From: Rufibacter radiotolerans
GTDB taxonomy: Bacteria; Bacteroidota; Bacteroidia; Cytophagales; Hymenobacteraceae
Reading direction: 5' to 3'
DNA: 64,000 bases
NCBI RefSeq assembly: GCF_001078055.1
Contig: NZ_CP010777.1
Location: forward strand, 3,253,001 to 3,317,000
The number at the start of each line of letters is the position of its first letter. The first letter of the stretch is position 1. The translations under genes were made by a program, and so were the position numbers. Positions 43,095 to 51,316 of this stretch are shown one piece after another. Below the pieces are notes generated by a model. That model made no database searches. It worked only from the letters and a program-made list of their open reading frames with translations, and was not told the DNA's origin.

Positions 43095-43968
43095 TTTTGT
43101 GGATCGTTTGGTTTAAGAGTTGATCGGTTAACTGGCTGGACTTCATGATGAACTGCTTCTGCTCCTTGAACAAAGGGACCAGGGAGTCCTTCTGCGGTTG
43201 GCTACAGCGGTGGAACAGGGCGGAGAGCTCATTCAGGTTCGTGCACTGGGAGACTTCCTGCCGTACCTGGTCGTCATTCAAGGGTGTTGGTTCCGCTGAA
43301 CCGTCCAGGCACCAGGACAGGATCTGCCTGCCGGTATCCTCACTCGGCCTGAACGGTGGCTTGTCCATGAAGAGCCTCGTCCTGTCTTTGGAGGCGACTG
43401 CGTTATGCCTCAGGTCAAGTTCCAGCACGACGGTGAACTCATAGTCGATGCCGTCCCGCTGCACGCTTTTCATGCCCATTTTCTCCGGCACTTGCTTGCC
43501 GTTCTTCTCGGCCATGGCATACTCTGTCTTGCTCCTCACCGTGGCGATGATATGGCAGGGAGACTGGAGCATGTGCTGGATGAAGGCAGTGTGGCGCGGG
43601 GTCACCTTAGACCAGGCGGTAAAGGAGTTGCCCGGCAGGGAGGCGTGGAAGTCCAGCAAATACTCCCACTCATGCGTGATGGAGTCAAGGATGATGACCT
43701 CTATGCCTTCCTTCTCGCATGCCTGCATTGCCTGGATATAGCTTTCTGGGGTAAAGGGGGCAGCCAGGTTCAGCACGTTGTATTCCCCTAGGTCGGAATA
43801 GAGGTCGGCGGAGTGGTTCTCCGTGTCGATGACCGCCACTTTGGACCAGTCTCCTTCCGTAATACCTTTTGCGATCAGGAGCGCTGACATCGTCTTCCCG
43901 CCACCGCTGGGTGACTGCAACAGCAGACGGATCTTGCTCCGTTGCCTGTTTGCTTTTCGTAATTCCAT
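43069..43968 (-). CDS. RecA/RadA-like AAA ATPase of mobile elements
   Basis: 299 aa from the ATG at 43968. Walker A QSPSGGGKTMSALL (about 18-31), Walker B-like VIILDSITHEWEYLL (about 94-108), and a sensor segment HIIATVRSKTEYAM. This is the phage/plasmid nucleotide-binding ATPase family (AAA_24-like) often beside single-strand-annealing or replication genes. It overlaps DUF3871. I prefer 43968 over 43992 because MELRKANRQRSKIRLLLQ is the usual N-terminus. Confidence 0.85.
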   Translation of the reverse strand: MELRKANRQRSKIRLLLQSPSGGGKTMSALLIAKGITEGDWSKVAVIDTENHSADLYSDLGEYNVLNLAAPFTPESYIQAMQACEKEGIEVIILDSITHEWEYLLDFHASLPGNSFTAWSKVTPRHTAFIQHMLQSPCHIIATVRSKTEYAMAEKNGKQVPEKMGMKSVQRDGIDYEFTVVLELDLRHNAVASKDRTRLFMDKPPFRPSEDTGRQILSWCLDGSAEPTPLNDDQVRQEVSQCTNLNELSALFHRCSQPQKDSLVPLFKEQKQFIMKSSQLTDQLLNQTIHKNGSNANAR

Positions 43969-44582
43969 GATGTGAGGTTTATAGTGAAACATGTGTAGAC
44001 TGGTTCACATGGGGGGTCGTCAGGTTGTTTTCCCCTGGATTAAGAGCTCTAAACATATTACTGGACCCTCGTAACTGACAGAAACACCCCGGGGGTAGGA
44101 GTCGGCTTTTATTTGACTGGGGGGAGAGTTGGGGATATGGAGCACGCGACTGCGCATAGTGGATTTCTCCTACCGGAAAGCAGGGTTAGCTATATGGCAC
44201 CTGGTTAGTGCTCTTGAAAAGGTGCAACTTCAGAGCGAGAATGAAGAAATTTTAGTTGGTTTAGCTCTAGAGGTGGGGGACAACAGTGTCTGCATGAGGT
44301 TTTCCATGCGTGCAACTTAGAAAGCTAATGTAGAAGTGACCGCGTTAGCTATTTAATACTATATGTGAGTCAACCCGATTGTGTTTCCGGTGATGACATT
44401 AAAGAATTGCGTGTTACGGGTATACCCACACGCGACTGTGCACACGGAGAATTTCACTTTCTGGAAAGAGAGATGGGTGCACTTCTATAATTCTAATACT
44501 TGAGGGGAAGATACTTGACTTAAATGCTAGAGCTGCTAAGCAAAGTTAAGTAAGTGATTTTGCTCAATTATAGAATTGCCAT
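43969..44582. other. Non-coding region with degenerate repeat
   Basis: About 600 bp with no supported gene. Two similar stretches start with CACGCGACTG at 44145 and 44429; the match decays after about 40 bp. Possibly decayed coding remnants. Promoter of the ATPase operon must lie near 43970-44050. Confidence 0.45.
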
Positions 44583-45176
44583 TTACAGAGTATATAGTAA
44601 GATAGGTTTATTGCTGTTGTCTATGTAGCCAGACAACTTCTCCAGGAAAGCAGGATTCACGGTAGGACATCCCTGGCTTTGTATAGGTTCTTCTTTAACG
44701 GGTTCATCTGGCACTCCAGACCAAGCATGTAGTACAATAGCTCGGCGGAACATATTGTTGTTGCTTTCTTCTAACCCACGAAGTTTATAGGCCTTCCCAA
44801 AGGAACCATTGTACCGATAGGAGATCTCTGCCACGCCTTTGGAACTACAGTTGCTGTCAGGGGTATTAGAGTAGATCACATTCCCCTCGTTATCTTCTCG
44901 CCCATTCAAGCATAGGCCCTTGTCTAATACTTTGCCTTCCTTCAAGTCTAGCACGAAGAACCGGTATTCATTCGCAGGCAGTGTGAGATCCGCATAGAAA
45001 GCTACGTCCTGGTTGTATTTTGATGAAAGATGGGGTTTCAGGTGAGAGATATACCGTTCAGTGGGAATAGATTTTTCCTCAAAGGTTACATTATCTTCAA
45101 TGCCAGAGGATTTCCCATAACATGCACTGACAAGGAGGAGGATGAATAAATAACACCTGTTTAAATTATGTCTCAT
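44583..45176 (-). CDS. Murein L,D-transpeptidase-catalytic-domain family lipoprotein
   Basis: 197 aa, lipoprotein signal (FILLLVSACYG, lipobox VSAC). The domain matches the YkuD_2-type family: FFVLDLKEGKVLDKGLCLNG, a YSNTPDSNCSSKGV segment, a SFGKAYKLRGLE segment, VLHAW with the catalytic His and SQGCPTVNP with the catalytic Cys. Predicted to act on peptidoglycan peptides in the periplasm. All key residues are present. It is a lone cargo gene between the ATPase operon and the integrase. Confidence 0.85.
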   Translation of the reverse strand: MRHNLNRCYLFILLLVSACYGKSSGIEDNVTFEEKSIPTERYISHLKPHLSSKYNQDVAFYADLTLPANEYRFFVLDLKEGKVLDKGLCLNGREDNEGNVIYSNTPDSNCSSKGVAEISYRYNGSFGKAYKLRGLEESNNNMFRRAIVLHAWSGVPDEPVKEEPIQSQGCPTVNPAFLEKLSGYIDNSNKPILLYTL

Positions 45177-45388
45177 GCTATAGGAAGAACAGAATACAAG
45201 TTAGGTAATTACCGAAGGCCATCAGGAGCATTTGCCCCATCATAACAATTCATTTCTTTGAGTAAGAGAAATGTTCATCAATTAAAGCATCAAAAGGCGG
45301 CTTCCTATAATGGATTTTTTCGCGATATCTTAACATACTTAGCCAAGGTAAGCTGTTGATATACATCCCAAAGTTATAAGCACACAAA

Positions 45389-46624
45389 TTACTCTTTCTC
45401 CTTAGAGAAGGCGGTGAGGGCACTTGAGTATCTCCTCTTCACCTTGTCCTCAAAACTGTCCAGATAACTTTCAGTGGTTTTTAGATTGCTATGCCCCAAA
45501 GCCTCTGAAATAAGCTCTATGGGAGCCCCTGCCCGCTTGAGAACCGTGGAAAAAGAGTGCCGGGCCGAGTAGGTGGAAATATTCTTCTCTATACCTACTG
45601 CAATAGCGATTCTTTTAATGTATTTATTGATCTCTTTCGTAATGTTCCTTACCCGCGCCAACTCTCTCTCCGGGCTTAGATCAGGCTCCAGTAGAGAGAA
45701 GATAAAATTATCCGCCTTAGCGTCTTTGCTCCCCCATCTTTCTATGATTTGATCAATCTCTGGTGTTCTCACAACCGTGATTGGCTTTAAGTTTTGACGG
45801 CTGGTTCTTTCAGTTTTAGCCCGGATGAAGGTGATTCGCTCCTCCTCCAGATTGCGATATCTGAGGCGGGCGATGTCTTTCACATTAATCCCCTGACATA
45901 GGTAGGAGAAAACCCATAGATCCCTAGCCCTCTCCTCACCTTCATGTTTAGGCACATAGGTGAATATTTTCTCAATATCAGTGAGAGCCAAGGCTTTCTT
46001 CACATTACGGCCGGAAGGGGTCACATATTTTCTCTTTCCGAAGGGGTAGAGCTCCTGCTTAGCATCACCAGAGGCAATGGCATCGTTATACAAAGCGCGC
46101 AGTGTCCTCAGGTAGATCCCGACGGTAGTGAGCGATTTTTTATTGGAGAGCATCCATTGCTCATACTCCCGCAGGAACTCTGCCGTCACAGCCGCAAATG
46201 GCAGGCTGGATTTATCAACGAAGGTCTCAATGGACTTCATGGCACATCCGTAGGAACTGGCGGTACCTGCTCGCCCCTCTTTCGAAAGCTTGTCTATCTG
46301 TGTTTTGAAGGCTGAGAATACATCGTCCTTGGATGCCCTATTCAGGAATTTTTTCTCAAACGCCTCAAATGAGAAGTCTGTTAAGTCACCGATGACTTTA
46401 ACGGCTTTGTGCTCAATGGTCTGGATCTGGATTTGCAGGTCTTTAAACTTTGGCTTGGGCTTCTTTTCCATTACGCTGGCGAAGTCCTCCTCGGTCATAT
46501 TGAACCGAGTTGGGTAATACTTCCTCTGTCGCTGGAAGGTGATTTTTAATTTAACGGGGTATGTCCCATCTTTTAAGGCCCGACGGTCATCAAGCATGAT
46601 ACAGGTAATTGGAGGCTTCATCAT
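45389..46624 (-). CDS. Tyrosine recombinase (integrase) of the island
   Basis: 411 aa from the ATG at 46624 (the upstream frame to 46693 runs through the arm repeats). Arm-binding N-terminus, SAM-like core-binding domain (about 85-190), then the catalytic domain: CQGINVKDIARLR (box I, where the usual Arg is not in the standard place, a variant seen in Bacteroidota integrases), TYSARHSFS (Arg-His-Ser), GHSN (His), and SYLDSF with the nucleophilic Tyr. It faces inward, next to attR, as expected for tRNA-integrating elements. Confidence 0.92.
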   Translation of the reverse strand: MMKPPITCIMLDDRRALKDGTYPVKLKITFQRQRKYYPTRFNMTEEDFASVMEKKPKPKFKDLQIQIQTIEHKAVKVIGDLTDFSFEAFEKKFLNRASKDDVFSAFKTQIDKLSKEGRAGTASSYGCAMKSIETFVDKSSLPFAAVTAEFLREYEQWMLSNKKSLTTVGIYLRTLRALYNDAIASGDAKQELYPFGKRKYVTPSGRNVKKALALTDIEKIFTYVPKHEGEERARDLWVFSYLCQGINVKDIARLRYRNLEEERITFIRAKTERTSRQNLKPITVVRTPEIDQIIERWGSKDAKADNFIFSLLEPDLSPERELARVRNITKEINKYIKRIAIAVGIEKNISTYSARHSFSTVLKRAGAPIELISEALGHSNLKTTESYLDSFEDKVKRRYSSALTAFSKEKE

Positions 46625-46664
46625 GTGTGCAAATACTAAATCCTTGCACACAATTTGCACACAA
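46624..46664. repeat. Right copy of tandem TTGCACACAA motif and an inverted unit at the integrase start
   Basis: Positions 46644-46664 are identical to 4510-4530 (two TTGCACACAA units separated by T). An inverted unit, TGTGTGCAAA, at 46624-46633 overlaps the integrase start codon. The copies near both ends suggest arm sites, and the overlap with the start suggests autoregulation. Confidence 0.7.
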
Positions 46665-46774
46665 ATCCTGAAACCATCGATAATCAAGTGCAATTATTTG
46701 ATATAAAAACAGCCTTTAAATCTATTCAGGCAAACATTTGAAAACATCAGCAATCAAGAGAAACATTTAAATTA

Positions 46775-46820
46775 TGACTACGAATCAGAAGGTTTGGGGT
46801 TCGACTCCCTACGCGACCAC
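46775..46820 (+). repeat. attR, 46-bp direct repeat
   Basis: Identical to 4416-4461. It is the displaced 3' half of the original tRNA-Arg gene and carries no promoter or 5' half. Confidence 0.95.
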
Positions 46821-46829
46821 AGTTATCTT

Positions 46830-46864
46830 AAAAGCCCTTTAGAGAAATCTAAAGGGCTTTTTTT
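46830..46864 (+). terminator. Original tRNA-Arg terminator, displaced by integration
   Basis: A 14-bp stem with GAAA loop (46830-46843 with 46848-46861) is followed by a T-run. It follows attR, so before integration it ended the tRNA-Arg transcript. Confidence 0.85.
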
Positions 46865-46967
46865 ATTAGTATAATATCGAAAAAAAACTTTTGGGCGTGG
46901 ATTAAAAACTTCATGAGTTTCGCTCTTATATCCTTACTGGGAAAGCCCCAACTCCAATGCTTTAAAC

Positions 46968-47300
46968 CTAAAACCCCAATGCATCAATCTTAGCCGCCAC
47001 AATAAAATCATTCTCTGATAACCCCTGTATAGCGTGGGTCCAAAGTTCCACCACTACTTTTCCATAGGAAAGGTGCAGGTCAGGGTGGTGGCCTTCTTCC
47101 TCGGCAATGGCCCCTACTTTGTTCACGAAGGCCAGGGCGGTTACAAAGTCAGGGAAGGTAAACTCCCGGCGCAATAGTTTCTCCTCCACCACCGTCCATT
47201 TGCTTTTTAATTGGCAGGTGTAATTTTCAATCTCCTGGCCCTGTATGGTGGGCACGCCTCCCTCGCAGGGGACGCATTTTTTTTCTGTGAGTGACATCAT
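46968..47300 (-). CDS. phhB: 4a-hydroxytetrahydrobiopterin dehydratase (pterin carbinolamine dehydratase)
   Basis: 110 aa. The family signature EEGHHPDLHLSYGKVVVELW lies near residues 71-90, with catalytic histidines. The enzyme dehydrates the 4a-carbinolamine formed by phenylalanine hydroxylase so that the pterin cofactor can be recycled. It lies 41 bp downstream of phhA, in the same operon. The first Met may be either of two adjacent codons (47300 or 47297). Confidence 0.93.
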   Translation of the reverse strand: MMSLTEKKCVPCEGGVPTIQGQEIENYTCQLKSKWTVVEEKLLRREFTFPDFVTALAFVNKVGAIAEEEGHHPDLHLSYGKVVVELWTHAIQGLSENDFIVAAKIDALGF

Positions 47301-47341
47301 TTGTATAGGTATGGTTGAAAGTTCTGTTTACGTTTCTTCTG

Positions 47342-48115
47342 CTAAAGCCGGGCTTCCAGCTTTGCCCTGATCTCTCCCAGCGAGCCGAGCAGCTGCTCAT
47401 AGGAGTCAATGATAAAGTACCTGTCCTGGAACACATCCTTTCTGTAGGGGGTGTCCAGAATCTGGTCTACGCTATAGGCAAAGTGCAGGGGGTCTTCGCT
47501 CAAACTGTGTTTGGTTTCCCCTACTGAGCTCAGAATGCCTGCGCCGTACACGCGCAGGTTCCCGTTCTCCCTGATCAGGCCAAATTCAATGGTAAACCAG
47601 TAGATTCTTGACAGCAGTTCAATGGCCTCGGGGTTTTCTGCGTGTTCATAGCCAATTTTGCTGAGAGCCTGCAGGAACTCGGTGATCGGTCCGTTGGTGA
47701 GCAGCGGAATGTGCCCGAACACATCATGGAACATGTCCGGCTCTTCCAGGTAATCCAGCTCGCTCATGCGGCGCAGCCAGGTGGTAGCCGGGAACTTGCG
47801 CTCAGAGAGGAGTTGGAAGAAAACCTTGTCGTCCACAATGCCTTCTACGGCCACCACTTCCCAGCCGCTTACCTCTTTCAAAAGCTGGTTTACCTGGCTG
47901 AAATCAGGGATGGTTTCCCCTTTGAACTCCACCGTGTGCAAGCCTTCCAGAAACGACTGGCAGGCCTGGCTGTGAAGTCCCGCCATCTGCCTCCCGTACA
48001 GGATCTGCCACACCTGCTGGTCCTCGGCCGTGTAGTTCTGGTACACTTGCTGCATGTCTTTTAACGTAGGGATAATGCGATCACCGGGGGTGGACGTTGC
48101 CATTGTGCTTTTCAT
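47342..48115 (-). CDS. phhA: Phenylalanine 4-monooxygenase
   Basis: 257 aa, bacterial length (no regulatory domain). Iron ligands are His130 and His135 (in FHDVFGH) and Glu177 (in YWFTIEFGL). It converts L-phenylalanine to L-tyrosine with tetrahydropterin and O2. Its neighbour phhB recycles the pterin. Upstream are an intrinsic terminator and a small ORF with five consecutive Tyr codons, an arrangement that suggests tyrosine-dependent attenuation (see findings). Start ATG 48115 lies 30 nt beyond the T-run. Confidence 0.95.
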   Translation of the reverse strand: MKSTMATSTPGDRIIPTLKDMQQVYQNYTAEDQQVWQILYGRQMAGLHSQACQSFLEGLHTVEFKGETIPDFSQVNQLLKEVSGWEVVAVEGIVDDKVFFQLLSERKFPATTWLRRMSELDYLEEPDMFHDVFGHIPLLTNGPITEFLQALSKIGYEHAENPEAIELLSRIYWFTIEFGLIRENGNLRVYGAGILSSVGETKHSLSEDPLHFAYSVDQILDTPYRKDVFQDRYFIIDSYEQLLGSLGEIRAKLEARL

Positions 48116-48144
48116 TTTAGCTTGGGTTTTATAGGTTACCGGAA

Positions 48145-48180
48145 ATAAAAAAAGCCTGGTCCGTTTCGGAACCAGGCTTT
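48145..48180 (-). terminator. Intrinsic terminator between Tyr leader ORF and phhA
   Basis: A stem of 10 bp (48151-48160 with 48171-48180) is capped by a CCG-TTT-CGG sub-hairpin and followed on the minus strand by seven T residues. It lies upstream of phhA and downstream of the leader, the usual place of an attenuator. Confidence 0.88.
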
Positions 48181-48200
48181 GGGTATAACTTGAGTTTTCT

Positions 48201-48284
48201 CTAATTCAAGTCGAACACACGCATCCTATTCCGAAACGGGGAGTCACGGTAATAGTAATAATATGCGTTGTTGGAGAAGGTCAT
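48201..48284 (-). CDS. Tyr-rich leader peptide upstream of phhA
   Basis: 27 codons, ATG at 48284, encoding MTFSNNAYYYYYRDSPF and then RNRMRVFDLN. Tyr codons at 48249-48263 are consecutive (five), with four Phe codons (F3, F17, F24 among them) also aromatic. The stop is followed 20 nt later by the terminator before phhA. A -7 box TACATTTG lies 4 nt upstream of the ATG, so the transcript would start at or next to it (leaderless). The segment CCGTTTCGGAA in the ORF (48240-48230) is perfectly complementary to TTCCGAAACGG in the terminator (48171-48161), so an alternative pairing exists. Function as a leader is inferred. Confidence 0.65.
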   Translation of the reverse strand: MTFSNNAYYYYYRDSPFRNRMRVFDLN

Positions 48285-48288
48285 GGGG

Positions 48289-48296
48289 CAAATGTA
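48289..48296 (-). promoter_or_regulatory. -7 box TACATTTG of the phh operon
   Basis: A perfect TAnnTTTG match 4 nt before the leader ATG. No clear TTG -33 element is seen at the usual distance. It places the transcription start near the ATG. Confidence 0.55.
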
Positions 48297-48685
48297 CAGA
48301 AAGATGGCATTTATGAAAAATAATGTTTTTGTGCCCCCGCTGTCCGGAGTCTTCCGCAGGGCGATTTCCAAATGAAAATGAATTAGCAGGAACTCTGTTC
48401 CGGGCAAGTGGTCAACACGGCCCTGGGTACCAACCACCCTGGCTTGGGGCAGCCTTTGCGCCCTAAGGAGACACGAAGCCACAGCCTCCCAATTCCATTC
48501 TTACGTCTGGGGTCGTCCAGCGGAAAAACTCCGGGCAGTGGGTTGTAAGGGACCGGTACAAACCCAGAAGCCATTCCGCTTGCTGGTGAGATCAAGCCCC
48601 AAGGGAGAAGGTGCGTGGTAGTTTCCTTCCTGAATAGTTTAGTATCAATTTGACACCTATCCAATGTTCCCCACTCTAAAATCGC

Positions 48686-48693
48686 TATTTTTG
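48686..48693 (+). promoter_or_regulatory. -7 box TATTTTTG before the GH2 gene
   Basis: A TAnnTTTG match about 24 nt upstream of the start codon at 48717. The -33 TTG is not obvious. Confidence 0.4.
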
Positions 48694-48716
48694 AGCCACA
48701 CGTTAAGAAAGAGATA

Positions 48717-51140
48717 ATGAACAAGTGGATAGTAGGCGTAGCCCTTTTGATTTCCCAGATTTCGCTGGCCCAGGTGCGGGTGGTCACGGAACTGACCGAT
48801 AACTGGAAGTTCAAGAAAGGGGCCCAGGCCCTGGCCTCTCAGGTGAACTTTAATGACAAAGGCTGGCAGAAGGTGCAGGTGCCCCACGACTGGGCCATCT
48901 ACGGTCCCTTTGACAAGGAGATAGACAAGCAGGTGGTGGCCATTGAGCAGAACAATGAGAAGGTAGCCTCTGAGAAAACCGGCCGCACTGGGTCCTTGCC
49001 CTACATAGGGGAAGCCTGGTACCGCAATGAATTCACCCTGCCGCACTACAAGAAAGGCCAGAAAGTACTCATCGTTTTTGAGGGCGCCATGAGCGAGCCC
49101 AAGGTGTTTGTGAACGGGCAGAAAGTAGGCGATTGGGCCTATGGCTACAGCTATTTCTACTTTGACATCACCAACCAGATACAGGAAGGCAAGAAGAACA
49201 CCCTGGCGGTGCAGCTCAGCAACCAGGGCCAGTCCTCGCGCTGGTACCCGGGCGCCGGCTTGTACCGCAAGGTGCAGGTGGTGGTAAAGAACCCCGAGAG
49301 CATTGACCAGTGGGGCACGTTTGTGACCACGCCGTATATTTCTTCGGCCCTGGCCAAGGTGAACGTCAAAACCAAAGCCTCCGGCGAAAACGTGCGCCTG
49401 GTCACCCAGGTGCGGGATGCCAAAGGCACCACCGTGGCTATAGATAGTACCGGCAAGCGCTTCGGGAAGGAATTTGAGCAGAACCTGGCCGTAGCCAACC
49501 CGCAGCTCTGGAGCCCTGAGACCCCTTACCTCTACACGGCCGTCACCAAACTATATGTGGGTAACCAACTCAAAGACGAGGTGACTACCCGATTCGGGAT
49601 TCGCGAGATCAGCTACAAGTCCAGTGTAGGCTTTAGTCTGAACGGAAAAGTGCGCAAGTTCAAAGGCGTGTGCCTGCACCATGATCTGGGGCCTTTGGGT
49701 GCTGCCGTGAACAAGGCCGCCCTGCGCCGGCAGATGCAGATCCTGAAAGATATGGGCGCCGATGCGATACGCAGTTCGCACAACATGCCGTCTATGGAGC
49801 AGCTGGAGTTAGCCGATGAAATGGGCTTTATGTTTCTGGCCGAAAGCTTTGACGAATGGGCCAAACCGAAGGTGAAGAACGGCTACAACCGCTTCTTCTC
49901 TGAGTACGCTGAGAAAGATGTGGTGAACCTGGTGCAGGCCACCCGCAACCACCCTTCTATTGTGATGTGGAGCTCCGGCAATGAGGTACCCGACCAATGG
50001 GGCGCCGAGGGCGTGAAACGCGCCAAATGGCTGCAGGACATCTTCCACCGCGAAGACCCTACCCGTCCGGTCACCGTGGGCATGGATCAGGTGAAAGCCA
50101 CCATGGCCTCGGGTTTCGGGGCGCTGCTGGACATTCCGGGCCTTAACTACCGCACGCATCTGTATGAAGAGGCTTATAAAGCATTTCCGCAGGGCTTGAT
50201 CCTAGGGTCTGAGACAGCCTCTACCGTCAGCTCCCGGGGCATTTACAAGTTCCCCGTAGAGAAAGGCATTGAGAAGCAGTACCCAGATTTCCAGAGTTCT
50301 TCTTATGACCTGGAATACTGCAGCTGGTCTAACCTGCCGGAGGATGATTTTGTGCTCCAGGACGACAAGCCCTGGGTCATTGGGGAATTTGTCTGGACCG
50401 GTTTTGACTACCTGGGCGAACCTACGCCTTATGACGACAAGTGGCCATCGCGCAGCTCCTACTTCGGGATCAATGACCTGGCGGGTTTGCCCAAAGACCG
50501 TTTCTACCTGTACCGCAGCCGCTGGAACACCAACCAGGAAACCCTGCACATTCTGCCGCACTGGAACTGGGCCGGCCGAGAGGGCCAGACTACGCCCGTG
50601 TTTGTGTACACCAACTATGACAGCGCCGAGCTGTTTATCAACGGCAAAAGCCAGGGCATCCAGAAAAAGCACAACGCCACGCCCCAGACCCGCTACCGTC
50701 TCATGTGGATGGACGTGAAGTACGAACCCGGCACCGTGAAAGTGGTAGCCTACGGCAAAGACGGCAAACCTGCCGCCACCCAGGAAATTAAGACCGCCGG
50801 TAAACCGTACAAGCTGGTGCTCCAACCGGACCGCACCCAAATCTCCGCCGACGGCAAGGACCTTTCCTTCGTGACGGTGAGTGTGGTAGACAAAGACGGC
50901 AACCCCTGCCCCACCGCCACTGACCAACTGACCTTTAGCGTGAAAGGCGCTGGTTCCTACCGGGCCGCCTGCAACGGAGACGCCACCTCCCTGGAGCTAT
51001 TCCACCTGCCCACCATGAAACTATTCAGCGGCAAACTGGTGGTTCTGGTGCAATCTGGAGAGAAAGCCGGTGATATTGAACTGGAGGTGAAGGGCAAAGG
51101 CCTGCAGACAGGTGAATTGAAACTGAAGGCGGTAAAGTAG
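48717..51140 (+). CDS. Glycoside hydrolase family 2 (beta-galactosidase-like), exported
   Basis: 807 aa with signal peptide (MNKWIVGVALLISQISLAQ). GH2 layout: N-terminal sugar-binding domain (about 20-180), Ig-like domain (about 190-290), TIM barrel (about 295-600) and C-terminal DUF4982-type domain (600-700) plus another Ig-like domain. MWSSGNEVPDQWG carries the acid/base Glu, and GEFVWTGFDYLGEP carries the nucleophile Glu. Predicted to remove beta-linked sugars from plant polysaccharide side chains. It is close to pectin genes but diverges from phhA; an own promoter is likely. Confidence 0.92.
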   Translation: MNKWIVGVALLISQISLAQVRVVTELTDNWKFKKGAQALASQVNFNDKGWQKVQVPHDWAIYGPFDKEIDKQVVAIEQNNEKVASEKTGRTGSLPYIGEAWYRNEFTLPHYKKGQKVLIVFEGAMSEPKVFVNGQKVGDWAYGYSYFYFDITNQIQEGKKNTLAVQLSNQGQSSRWYPGAGLYRKVQVVVKNPESIDQWGTFVTTPYISSALAKVNVKTKASGENVRLVTQVRDAKGTTVAIDSTGKRFGKEFEQNLAVANPQLWSPETPYLYTAVTKLYVGNQLKDEVTTRFGIREISYKSSVGFSLNGKVRKFKGVCLHHDLGPLGAAVNKAALRRQMQILKDMGADAIRSSHNMPSMEQLELADEMGFMFLAESFDEWAKPKVKNGYNRFFSEYAEKDVVNLVQATRNHPSIVMWSSGNEVPDQWGAEGVKRAKWLQDIFHREDPTRPVTVGMDQVKATMASGFGALLDIPGLNYRTHLYEEAYKAFPQGLILGSETASTVSSRGIYKFPVEKGIEKQYPDFQSSSYDLEYCSWSNLPEDDFVLQDDKPWVIGEFVWTGFDYLGEPTPYDDKWPSRSSYFGINDLAGLPKDRFYLYRSRWNTNQETLHILPHWNWAGREGQTTPVFVYTNYDSAELFINGKSQGIQKKHNATPQTRYRLMWMDVKYEPGTVKVVAYGKDGKPAATQEIKTAGKPYKLVLQPDRTQISADGKDLSFVTVSVVDKDGNPCPTATDQLTFSVKGAGSYRAACNGDATSLELFHLPTMKLFSGKLVVLVQSGEKAGDIELEVKGKGLQTGELKLKAVK

Positions 51141-51265
51141 GGACAGGTCGCTAGCTGTTCGCACGCATTTCTGGTCCTCCTGGAAGTGTCATCTCCCGAA
51201 AGCCTTCGGGAACCTTGCGGGCGAACTAGGAAAGCTTATGTATTACGCTTCTACTGTAAAAGATC

Positions 51266-51316
51266 AAAAGCTGTTTTGGACCTGTATTCAGAAAAACGGG
51301 CCCAAAACAGCTTTTT
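51266..51316. repeat. Dispersed palindrome copy, probable terminator of GH2 gene
   Basis: AAAAGCTGTTTTGG at 51267-51280 pairs with CCCAAAACAGCTTTTT at 51301-51316, with an imperfect CTGTATTC centre. It is downstream of the GH2 stop and followed by a T-run. Confidence 0.7.

Larger units (their letters stand above)
4416..46820. mobile_element. Integrative genomic (defence) island in tRNA-Arg, about 42.4 kb
   Basis: The element is bounded by a 46-bp perfect direct repeat of the tRNA-Arg 3' half (4416-4461 and 46775-46820), with a tyrosine recombinase gene facing inward next to the right end. Base composition falls sharply on entry: the first 20 kb is AT-rich against GC-rich flanks, while 37.6-44 kb is GC-rich again, so the island is a mosaic. 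It carries two restriction systems, a helicase-HNH cassette, a kinase/phosphatase/vWA operon, umuDC and an HTH/DUF3987/DUF3871/RadC/ATPase maintenance module. No relaxase, coupling protein, type IV secretion, portal or capsid gene is visible, so it looks like a non-conjugative or helper-dependent integrative element. Confidence 0.92.

Noticed and set aside
44129..44320. 63-aa plus-strand frame in the gap before the L,D-transpeptidase gene
   Set aside because: Short, overlaps a degenerate repeat, no homologous character; treated as non-coding.
50202..50927. Minus-strand 241-aa frame opposite the GH2 gene
   Set aside because: Shadow of the GH2 coding sequence; no domain character.
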